Shown here piece after piece: positions 33,126-42,561 of a stretch of DNA of 64,000 bases. The translations under genes and the position numbers were made by a program. Where the stretch lies: the NCBI GenBank assembly GCA_037447655.1, contig JBBHKE010003435.1, forward strand, positions 12,616 through 76,615. Direction: 5' to 3'. The first letter of the stretch is position 1, and each line of letters begins with the position of its first letter. The notes below the pieces were generated by a model. It was not told the DNA's origin. It did no database searches and was given only the letters and a program-made list of their open reading frames with translations. The DNA is from Zygnema cylindricum. Its lineage: Eukaryota > Streptophyta > Zygnematophyceae > Zygnematales > Zygnemataceae.

Positions 33126-34382
33126 ATGGATCATTGCAGCTGTATTCGTGCTCGTTTGTCTTATCCGGCCATGGCAGGAAGAGGAGACTCCACGTCAGAC
33201 ACCAATCCTTCGAGAATGGCTCTCCTTCCTTCTCAGATTCTCTCTGACATTCTTCTAAGGTGTACACGTGGCTGCGCCCAGTCTCTCATCCTTCTCTCTA
33301 CGGTTTGCCGAGCTTTCCGATTGGCTGTTTCAGGAGTCAGAGAATTGAGTTATTATGAAGATGAGCTTTTAGGTCAAACTGAAGACGACTGTAATCAATA
33401 TTTTCTTTCTCGTATGCTTTGTTTTACCCCTTTTCTTGAAGAATTGGAGGTTGGAGTCCTTGATCCTGAAAGTTCTTGTCGTATCTCAAGTCTTACTATC
33501 CTTTTTTGGTCCTCTGTGGTAGGAAATTCCCTAAAATCTTTGGCTTTGTACGGATGTACGGTCGAAGCATCTCATATCCATGCTCTGAGTAACTTGAAAG
33601 TTTTAGAAACCCTAAAAATTAATCATTGCAGGCTGGACTTTTCCTGCACTCATATGGGCGATTTGAAAACCCTAAAAACTGTTTCATCGCTCGAAATAAC
33701 TTTGCCAAAGTCAGATGAGGCCATTATTGTACAAACTTTTTTGGACAGCTGTCCAAATGTTCTCCATTTGGTTTTTTGTAGTTCGGGTTCGAGATTATCA
33801 GAAACTCTCACATCAGCATCTTTACAAACTTTGAAACTTTTGACGAACGATATCGGTTTTGTAGCAACTTTTCACATTATCGCTCCAAACCTTACACACG
33901 CTCATCTCGATTTTGTTACTTTTGTACAAGTTCATATCGAGGACGTTAAAAACCTTGTCAGTTTTAGGTTTTCCCATCCTTTACCCGACCGCTTCCCTGC
34001 TATCATTTTGGGACCTACTCTCCCTTCCAAGTTAATTCATCTCGAATCGGTCGGAAAACCTAACCAAGACCTTTTTTTGGAACTTATCAAAAGAAATTGT
34101 TCCACTCTAACAACTTTGCAAGTGTTAGGAATTCCACCTTCTTGCGAAACTTTACCGTCTCTTCCGTTCGTTCGAAAACTTAATTTCTCCCACGCTCCCA
34201 TAGATATGCATTTAATGGATCAAATGCGTCCATGGATCTCTCTCTGCCCTTCCTTAGAAGAGGTTGAGCTCCATTTTGAAGTCGAAGAATTGGATTCCCG
34301 GGCCGCCTTTGCATTTGTGAAAGCGATATCGAGGGTTCACACACTATTTCCGAGTATAAAATTCAAGTGCCCTTGGGACTAA
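33126..34382 (+). CDS. F-box/LRR-like protein (copy 1)
   Basis: Intronless, 418 residues from the ATG at 33126 (CTGCCATGG context). The frame extends upstream only through a CT-microsatellite 5' region. Residues about 30-70, 'LPSQILSDILLRCTRGCAQS' then LILLSTVCRAFR, fit an F-box, the SKP1-binding part of SCF ubiquitin ligases. The rest has irregular leucine-rich segments such as SLKSLALYGC and LETLKINHCRLD, a likely substrate-binding domain. The C-terminus has 'SLEEVELHFEVEE' and ends FKCPWD. Paralogous to the gene at 41308 (417 residues). Substrate unknown. Confidence 0.75.
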   Translation: MDHCSCIRARLSYPAMAGRGDSTSDTNPSRMALLPSQILSDILLRCTRGCAQSLILLSTVCRAFRLAVSGVRELSYYEDELLGQTEDDCNQYFLSRMLCFTPFLEELEVGVLDPESSCRISSLTILFWSSVVGNSLKSLALYGCTVEASHIHALSNLKVLETLKINHCRLDFSCTHMGDLKTLKTVSSLEITLPKSDEAIIVQTFLDSCPNVLHLVFCSSGSRLSETLTSASLQTLKLLTNDIGFVATFHIIAPNLTHAHLDFVTFVQVHIEDVKNLVSFRFSHPLPDRFPAIILGPTLPSKLIHLESVGKPNQDLFLELIKRNCSTLTTLQVLGIPPSCETLPSLPFVRKLNFSHAPIDMHLMDQMRPWISLCPSLEEVELHFEVEELDSRAAFAFVKAISRVHTLFPSIKFKCPWD

Positions 34383-34530
34383 TAGGGTATAACATAGATT
34401 GTATCATATAGGAGGAAGGGGGGAGGATGAGGGTTAGAAGGAGAATTTGGGTTAGGAGGAGGATGAATGTCAAATTCAGGTGCCCTTGGGACTAATGGGG
34501 TATAACATAGGTTGTAACATGTATAGAAGG
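34360..34530 (+). repeat. Tandem duplication of the F-box gene's last codons
   Basis: The end of the gene and following bases (CAAGTGCCCTTGGGACTAAT, then GGGGTATAACATAG-type sequence) recur about 110 bp downstream, separated by GGAGGA-rich sequence. Confidence 0.85.
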
Positions 34531-34740
34531 AAGATTAGGGTTTGGGGGAGGATTAAGGTTGGGAGGAGGATTGGGGTTAGGAGGAGGATTAGGGTTGGGA
34601 GGAGGATTAGGGTTTGGGGAAGGATTAGGGTTAGGAGGAGGATTAGGGTTTGTGGGAGGTTTAGGGTTAGGAGGAGGATTAGGGTTAGGAGGAGGATTAG
34701 GGTTAGGAGGAGGATAAGGGTTAGGAGGAGGGTGTGAGTG
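34525..34740. repeat. 18-bp minisatellite with telomere-like TTAGGG units
   Basis: About 12 units of roughly GGATTAGGGTTAGGAGGA; TTAGGG recurs within a GGAGGA frame. Resembles an interstitial degenerate telomere repeat. Confidence 0.85.
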
Positions 34741-34938
34741 CAAGGATGTAGTATTTGAGATTCATGAAGACATAGCTATTTTCGTGTGGAAGGTTTTTTT
34801 CTCTCTCCTTTCCCTTCGACCCGAAATTCTTTACCATGTCGGGAGTTGCGGTTTTTAGTCTTTTTATTTGAAAGTGTGTACAAAGTGAACCGAGACAAAC
34901 GTTTTGTGAGAGAGGGACAGAGGGAGAGAGAGATAGAG

Positions 34939-35000
<62 letters not shown>

Positions 35001-36110
35001 TATAGTTTGTCTTCGGTGTTGGGAAGAAGGAAGTTTATGACGGTTTGATGCGAAGGAAATGTACGATATAAAAAAAAAAAAGCTGTCATGGAAAAAAAGA
35101 TGTACTGATTTTTATTTTTTTTTTATGAATCATATACTAGACCTCTAAGGAGACCTTTTTTACTGTGAACAAGAATTTGTGCATTGTACGGTTTTTTTTT
35201 TTTTTTTTTGTATTTTGAGGTAAGGAAAGGGGGCAAATATTTTGGAATGCAAGTAAGTGTTTTGTTTTGTCATAATAATATGATTTTTTTTGTTTTTTTA
35301 TTTGTTTTGTTTTATTTGTTTTGTTTTGGTTTTTGAAATGATATTTTTGCACTTAGCTTAACACTTATAATTTTATATCTTTGAAATTCTATAATTTTTT
35401 GTTTGTCTTTTTGGGTTTTTTCACAAAACCCGAAAATTTATTTGCAGTAAATTATTAGGTCAACCTTGACACGATGTGACGTCCTTTTTCAAACTTTTTT
35501 CCTGTAATGTATGAAAATTAATCTTCGAAAGTACAAAAAAGTACGTCCAGAAAGTTGTTTACGATAAAGGATAAGGTATAAATACTTGCAAGGTATTTGT
35601 TTTTTTAATTTAATTTATATTTTAAAGAAATTGGAATGTAACTTACTGTAATATAGAAGGTACGGGTTTTTTTTTCAAATAAACAATTTCTGCGATAGCT
35701 CAAATGTAATAAAAAAAGTAAGAGTTTTGAGGGTTCTGCTTGTCCTTGTGCTTTTGTTGAGAGGGTGGGGGAGAGGGAGGGGGAGAGGGAGAGGATGGCA
35801 AATGAGACGAGGAAGATCCGGAGGTGACAAGTGGGAGAGAGTGTAAACAAATTGCCTCTTTTTTGGACCGTTTATATATTTGTTTAAACAAAAGCCTGAC
35901 TGGTTGTGAAAACCAACCACCTTTTTCGTTGGAAAGAATGGTACAAGTAACTATTTTAAGTATAAGTAACTATATTAAGTAACTATTTTTTATAGGTAAC
36001 TCTGTGTTGAAGCAATAATGTGTGTTCATGTAATAAATGCAAAGTAATTGTTACGAGTAAATGTTTAATTAATTGGAGTACTTTTACAAAGAAAACTATC
36101 ACAAAAAATA
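34741..36110. other. Spacer with GA microsatellite
   Basis: A (GA)n run at 34915-34998, then AT-rich sequence with poly-T tracts. No gene recognised. Confidence 0.5.
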
Positions 36111-36114
36111 AACT

Positions 36115-37097
36115 TAGGTACATGGTAACAAAATATGAAAGGCGAAAACGGAACTTAAAACTGAACGGAGGTGGAAGCTAACTACAAGGAACAGCAATGC
36201 AAAAGAAACTAACAAAAAAACAAAGGCTTTAGCTAAAAACAAAAGACATTGAAAAGGAAAAACAAATGCACAAAAATAAAAACAAAATAGCGTACCCAAA
36301 GCAACAACTACACCGCTCATCGCTCTCTGTGTTGAAGTTCTTTTCGCCACTTAAAACAACTTTTCTCCGTGCACACTTGTTGGGTTGTCAATCAGACAGT
36401 TGCGATTGGAAGGCAAGAATCTCAGTTTCCTATCGGTGGTCTCTGATTTACAATCTAACAAGTGTGCATGGAGACAAGATGTTTAAGTGGCAAAAAAAAA
36501 TGTCAACACTAATAACGATAAGAACAAAAATTAAAGCTTGACTTTATTAAAAGCGCGATTGTAGACCATCTGAGTCCACAAGGAACAAAAGAGGCAGCAA
36601 TGCTAAAGTGAAAAACTACATGTAGAGGGAATAAAACAAAAGGGGTAAGCAAAGCAAAAGCAACGAACATACAAAAATAAAGACAGGTAAATCAAAAACA
36701 CCCAAAGAAGCAACAAACACCTAATGAAACACCTAAGGAAAGAACCAAGAGAGTGCAAAAACGAAAAAGACTAAACCAAACTGCAGCAAAACTTAAATTC
36801 TACGAAAAGCAACCGCGTGAATTCCCAACTCATGGAGGAGCGCGGTGTGCCTAACCAAACCTCAAAATATCTAAAGAACTACGAAAAGGGTTCTAAATGA
36901 ACCATCTAAACCCCCCAGGTCCGGAGAATATATTTGGGTGTTTTCGGTTTACCATCTTTTCGTATTTTCGTTGCTTTTGTCTTGCTTATCCTTTTCTTTT
37001 CTTCCCCCCACATGTTTGTTTTCAGTTTTTGCAATGCTACCTTCTTTTGTTCCCATGGACTCGGATGGTTTACCATCGCGCTTTTTAATAAAGTCAT
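36115..37097. mobile_element. 3' ends of two LINE-like copies, opposite strands, with a MITE
   Basis: 36115-36900 (-) is A-rich on the plus strand and shows the LINE tail at about 36538-36575. 36897-37097 (+) ends GGATGGTTTACCATCGCG, then TTTTTAATAAAG, the same hairpin tail in the other orientation. The same tail occurs near 7880 and 51455. 36311-36528 is a CACCG-family MITE inserted in the first copy. Confidence 0.45.
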
Positions 37098-37480
37098 CCC
37101 GTTTTTTTTATATTGTCAATGGAACTACAAATGCGTATTCTATAAGTCTACGCAAAAAATGTAATATGTGCAATTATCAATATTTGTGGCATCAAAGTTT
37201 ATGATCCGCTGCTTAAGGAACTGATTTTATATTTTTTTTGGTAGCTGATTTTAATAGTGTGTTAACGGTGATAATTCACTAATGCTAATAAAGATATACG
37301 GCATACTTTATTTTCATTTCTGTTTAATCCGAGTCAAATAGTTAGAAGTAAAAGATAGCAGAGACATTATTAGAGGAACCAAAAATCACGATCCATAATT
37401 TGAAACCATTACAGAAAAACTCCAAAACAAAAACAATTTTGTCCGTTTCTATCCATTCCGGGGTTTTGTTTGGTACAGTA

Positions 37481-38096
37481 CACCGCGAATCGTAATTAGA
37501 GTAATGAAAAAATTAGAGTAAAAAAACCAAAAAAAACAATTAGAGTAATGAACTCTAATTTATGTGATATAACTTTTTCACAGAGGAAGCTTACTCTAAT
37601 TTATTTCAGTACTCTATATTGGGTTATGTCGGCTATAAACTTCCGCGCTGAAATTATGAACACTAAATTACGTAGATGTACAGAATCTGTCAGTCCGTAT
37701 AGTTTTGACGTCATTATGACGTTAGTATTATTTGTCGCGCTGAATGTCAGCTGATATTCACACTGACGACGATGCTGTCGACGGACGAGAGTTATGAGAA
37801 CGGCTTTTTTTCGATGTGATTAATTTTTCGTTTAGTGCGATTTCACGTGCGAGCGCGATTGTATTAAATCATTATTTGTACCTTTTTACTTAAAAAAGTA
37901 CAATTTTGCACGGTCGAACGTCGTCCGTACTCCACACTATTTAAAACGAACCTATATTACAATTTTGTTACGCTAATTAAACTTACCTAAATTATAATAA
38001 TGAAAAAATTAGAATCATTTACTCTATTTGATGTAATAGAGTCGAAATTTCGAGCGACCGAATTAGAGTAATTTACTCTAATTACGATTCGCGGTG
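37481..38096. mobile_element. CACCG-family MITE, 616 bp
   Basis: Ends CACCGCGAATCGTAATTAGA and exact complement, flanked by TA on both sides. The interior has repeated AATTAGAGTAA words near both ends. No coding. Confidence 0.8.
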
Positions 38097-38518
38097 TAGT
38101 GTTTATTTGGTTTTGGTCATAGTTCAAAAGTAGGCGTTTTATGGTAGGCCTTTGGTAGTCGCGCAAAACTCCCATAGAGTAAGCATATTGTATGTGTGTG
38201 CGTTGTGCACACTCTTGTACGAACGTATGAATCTGACGTATGATCATAGTACCGCCCACGCCGCCGGACGAAATTTTTCAGCGAACTGACACGGCGTAGG
38301 ATGAGTTGTGTTATGGGCTTTTCATGTGATCTTCTTAGTTCGCTACTTGATTAGCAACCGTCCGATCGTCTAAATCTGACGGTTTAAATAAAAAATACCT
38401 CAGAACTCACAGAAAAAAAAAATTGTCCGAATATTTTTCAAAATTTAGACATGACGTTTAATTCTTTATCGATCGATGTGCAACTCAACCCTGTTACTAT
38501 TTTTTTTCATTTTGCGAC

Positions 38519-38615
38519 CAATACAATATGGGTCTTAAGGTCATATTGTATGTTTTACATACAATAAACATATTGTATGGGCCTACTTTCACCTACTTTT
38601 GAACTATGACCCGGT
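38519..38615. repeat. About 93-bp repeat, inverted partner at 40790-40882
   Basis: CATACAATATGGGTC... reads as the inverse of 40790-40882 with about five differences. Each copy contains its own ATACAATATG inverted words. A third, diverged piece starts at 38117. Confidence 0.75.
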
Positions 38616-39195
38616 TTTCAAGTGTCCCCATGTCTGTAAGGACGAAATCGTAACTTACGCTTGTGACGATTGTATACGTCGACAATACTTGTGATGGCTG
38701 TCAACGTCTATAATCTGTGTTGTCGCACGTTATTTTTTGGAACTGGTTATGACGTCGCATGTCTTACCGTGACATTTTATGCGTACCGCCTTTCCAGCCT
38801 GTGCCGTTTCACGGTTGAAGACGAGGCGCTTTGCCTTTGCATCTCCTATCCGGTCCCTGCAAAAAAGAAATCCGTACTGGACGAAAACGGACAAATCCAA
38901 ACAGATTGTGTACTTTTCTTCGTCGTATTGGAACGCAAACGGAAAATACCTAGTTAAAACACGTCGCGCATGTGTTTTAAACGTAAGGTTGAAGATGGCG
39001 TTTTTTGTCGTGGATGTGGGTCGAAAAACACAAGACGACAAATTTTCATACATCCTAAATTCGAGGATGATGCAAATTGTACTCTACAAATTTGCGATTC
39101 CTTCGTACGGTTGCAACTTAGGCAGTACGGCGCTAAGTTTTCCAAGAAAACGACAGAAAAAAACCCTTACTTATGCACATGGGGACATACCCTTA
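38609..39195 (+). repeat. Dispersed repeat R1, copy 2
   Basis: Collinear with 9111-9775, with many substitutions and short indels; ends near GGGGACATACCCTTAG. Confidence 0.7.
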
Positions 39196-39364
39196 GTTTT
39201 GTTTTTCGCATCCTTAATTTGTCGTTTGGGTTTTTAGTGTGGGTTTCTCGTTTTATTTTCGTGGACATTTCTTCCTGATTCTGAATAAAAATAAAAATAT
39301 ATGATTGCGTTAGATGCGTTAATCCGACGACCTACACGGTGAATAACAAAAAACCCTAGAACTG

Positions 39365-39588
39365 CACCGTGAATCGTTATTAGTGTTAATGTTTTTTTCG
39401 TCTCTTAAAACATATTTTCTCCGTACACGCATGTCGGTTTTTAGATCTGACGGTTGCGATTGAAAGGTTAGATTCTCGGCTTCCGATTAACGGTCTTAAA
39501 TTGAAAATCGGACGATACAGGAGTGTAGGGAAGGAAAATATGTTTTAAGTGGCGTAAAAATTATTAACAATAATAGCGATACAAGGTG
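39365..39588. mobile_element. 225-bp MITE (M1 family)
   Basis: Ends CACCGTGAATCGTTATTAGT and ACTAATAGCGATACA-type complement. The core GATCTGACGGTTGCGATTGA is shared with 36311-36528 and 50775-50994. Confidence 0.7.
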
Positions 39589-39835
39589 GTATTGGTGCGA
39601 ACCAAAAAACGTGGAGCGCCCAATGTCGAATCAAAATTTCATAATTTTAACCCCAAACTATGCCACGCCGCCAAAAAAAACGTATGGACGTGATTTTTTT
39701 TTTTCACTGCAGGCCTCGAATTTTGAAGTACGTGGACGTTACGATTTCTGTACGGAATTGTAGAGACGTTCAAGTACACGCTGTTCCCGCATAGAAATTG
39801 GGTCCCAACCAAATATTCCTATTGATGCATGGCTA

Positions 39836-40010
39836 GTGTTAAGCTCTGGACATTCGATTTGCGACTTGTCGGATTGTCGAATCCGACGGTTTCGACTGAA
39901 AGGTAAGATTCACAAATTCCGATTGGCGGTTTTCAACCGAAAACAGGACAGGTGTGCACGGAGAAAAAATGTTTTAGGTGGCGCAAAAAACAGTTGCGAT
40001 AAACGGTGTA
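39836..40010. mobile_element. Truncated M1-family MITE
   Basis: Shares the GACGGTTTCGACTGAAAGGT core and right end AACGGTGTAG; the left end is degraded. Confidence 0.5.
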
Positions 40011-40096
40011 GTTTGAAGTTTGAATATCGTGGATACCATATTGTAATTTTTTCGTTCGTACATATGATACTGTAGTCTTTCGCATGACCGAGGCTA

Positions 40097-40653
40097 CACC
40101 GTCGATCGTATTTAGCGTGTGGAAATTATTAGTGTGTAGAATAATTTAGTGTCATGTACACTAATTTTGACTTAGAAATTTTTTGAAAAAAAAGTTATAC
40201 ACTAATTTTTCAACGAATGCCAATATGGGTACAGCTGATTTGTCGAGAGGATATCACAGTAATATAGGTAAAAGTTCAAATTCTGACAATTCGTACACTG
40301 TCGCATACTTTCACAGTAATTAATTCCTAACTCTAATTTCGGTTTTTTAGGGGTGTAGGCAATACGCGACAAATAAATGTACACTAAAACAGGTACAGGT
40401 ACGAAATTTTTTAATTCACAGGGCAGTTTTTCGTGTGATAGAAGATATTTTTTAAAATATCTGTACTTGTATAATTCAAAAGTACATTTTTATACGAGCC
40501 GACACGTTCCGTAATCCACACTAATAAAAACATACATAAATTAAAATGGTGTACACTAATTGTTCATCTCGTAATTAGCGTACAGGAAAAATTAGTCCTA
40601 AAAAAATAGGGGCGCCGAATTAGTGTTCAACACGCTAAATACGATCGACGGTG
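40097..40653. mobile_element. CACCG-family MITE, 557 bp
   Basis: Ends CACCGTCGATCGTATTTAGC and GCTAAATACGATCGACGGTG, flanked by TA (40095-40096, 40654-40655). Confidence 0.8.
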
Positions 40654-40895
40654 TAGGGTTCTGGATTGCAGACATGTTTGCCTAACTTTTGACTGCAGCT
40701 CCTTTTCCATTTTAGGGTTTCCATCTGACTCGAGAAAAGTGCTCTTTTGGACGTATTACCTGTCCTTTTTCTTTTCCAATAGAGCAAATCATAGTTCAAA
40801 AGTAGGTGAAAGTAGGCCCATACAATATGCCTACTGTATGCAAAACATACAATATGACCTTAAGACCCATATTGTATTCGGACCTATTCGGACCA

Positions 40896-41120
40896 ATATA
40901 TCGATTATCGGGTACCTGAAATTCGATATATATCGAATATCGGCAAACTGTCCTCGATACCCAACACTAGCGTTAGATGTGTTTATTAGTGCTGGATATC
41001 GAGGACCACTTGCCGGTATTCGAAAATGTACCCGAATTTTAGGTACCCGATAATTGGCGCTTCGATATATCGAGAAGCTACATATCGCGATATTTCTTCA
41101 ATATATACAATATATTTGTA
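40896..41120. repeat. Two hAT-type termini, 18 bp apart
   Basis: A right end (CGATACCCAACACTA at 40953-40967) is followed by a left end (TAGTGCTGGATATCG at about 40986). Both have CGATA-rich subterminal sequence. They sit directly upstream of the second F-box gene. Confidence 0.7.
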
Positions 41121-41307
41121 TAGAGAAAATTTCGTTCCACCACAATATTAGGTTTCGTACAGTTCAAATTTCCACCTGATTTTGAAGGAAACCTTCCTTC
41201 CCTCTCCATTCCTAACTCCTCGAATAGAGTGGATTCTTTTTGGACGTTTTGCCTCTCTCCTTTCTACCGCCTGCAGCGAGCTGAAGCTGTGGACGACAGC
41301 TGCAATC

Positions 41308-42561
41308 ATGGCGGAAATGGAAGTCAAAAAAGTCTCTACGGAAACTGAAAGTTCTAATTCCATAGAGGACTGCCCTCTTCCAGTTCTATCCGACATACTT
41401 TTACGTTCTTCAAACGGAGCGGAATTCCGAAAACTCTTCTTGTTGTCAACTGTTTCAAGGAAGTTTGCCAAAGCAGTGAGAGAAGTTACTACCTTATCTT
41501 TGTGGAGACAGTCCCTTCCTGACGCGTGGTTCCAAGAAGATGGAAGTTGCATATTAGCCGACGGACATGAATGTATTTTAGCGCACGCCATGAGACTCAC
41601 ACCGAATATTAAAGAACTAAGAATTGCATTGAAGGAATTTGAGGCCGCCTGTATTTCAGACTGGTCAAAAGTAATAGGCGCAAGTCTCTGCAAGTTAGAT
41701 ATATGTGATTCTTCCTTGACTGAATCTCACATCAATGCTTTAAGTGAAATGAAGGCCTTAAAAGAATTGTACTTGGGCGACTGCCAGTTGTTACCGACCC
41801 TGTCGACTTCTATTTTCTTGAATTTTGAAAATGTCGAAGTGCTTTTACTTCAAGGCAACTACACAAGTCAGTCTGCATTTTTTAATTTTTTACTCCCCCG
41901 CCTCCCTCGACTGAAAATTTTAAAGTTTGAGGATTGTCTCACTGAACCAGTACCGATATCAATAAGCTTAGAATTCTTGACCTCACTGTCACTATCTGTA
42001 TGCACAAAATCCATTTACTTGAACACTCCCAACCTTGAAATATTAGACTTAGGAGTGGGCTATGAGGACGTTGAGGTTGTAATTAGTGAAGTCAAAGACT
42101 TGCGGAGCTTTCAATCCACAAATGTGAGGGACTTCGGGGGGGACGAATGTAGTCTCCTATTTACTATGGCACGACCTTTGCCTTACCAACTTGAAGATCT
42201 TTCATTCATTGGTCCTCATGACAAAAAGTTGTTTGAAGATCTCTTACAAATTAACTATGCCACTCTCAAATATGTAGCCTTTGATGCTGATGATGATTTT
42301 TTTACCACTTTCTGTCCTCCTCCTATACTACCACAACTGCAAAAACTTCGTTTCGGGGAACTTCCTTTCACTAAGATTGGAATCGGAAGAATTCAACTGT
42401 GGCTGGAAGCTTCCCCTGTTTTAGTTCAAATCAAACTCAGCTTTGAGACTGAAGACAAAAGTGTACGTGTGCGTCCAAAAGATGCCTTTGAATGTGTGAC
42501 GGAGGTAACGAGGTTGGAATTGCTCTATCCAAAAGTAAAATTTGAACACCCAGGAAAATGA
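41308..42561 (+). CDS. F-box/LRR-like protein (copy 2)
   Basis: Intronless, 417 residues from the ATG at 41308 (MAEMEVKK). Upstream in-frame codons exist but copy 1 supports this start. F-box-like segment 'CPLPVLSDILLRSSNGAEFR' then KLFLLSTVSRKFA. LRR-like segments include KALKELYLGDCQLL, 'LPRLKILKFEDCLTEP' and LPQLQKLRFGELPF. The C-terminus 'LYPKVKFEHPGK' aligns with 'LFPSIKFKCPWD' of copy 1. Same predicted role as copy 1: substrate receptor of an SCF ligase. Its stop codon is only a few bases past the acceptor of the next gene's first recognisable exon. Confidence 0.75.
   Translation: MAEMEVKKVSTETESSNSIEDCPLPVLSDILLRSSNGAEFRKLFLLSTVSRKFAKAVREVTTLSLWRQSLPDAWFQEDGSCILADGHECILAHAMRLTPNIKELRIALKEFEAACISDWSKVIGASLCKLDICDSSLTESHINALSEMKALKELYLGDCQLLPTLSTSIFLNFENVEVLLLQGNYTSQSAFFNFLLPRLPRLKILKFEDCLTEPVPISISLEFLTSLSLSVCTKSIYLNTPNLEILDLGVGYEDVEVVISEVKDLRSFQSTNVRDFGGDECSLLFTMARPLPYQLEDLSFIGPHDKKLFEDLLQINYATLKYVAFDADDDFFTTFCPPPILPQLQKLRFGELPFTKIGIGRIQLWLEASPVLVQIKLSFETEDKSVRVRPKDAFECVTEVTRLELLYPKVKFEHPGK

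Noticed and set aside
36897-37164. Overlapping ORFs of about 60-90 residues
   Set aside because: They lie in the 3' tail of a LINE-like copy and have hydrophobic low-complexity composition.
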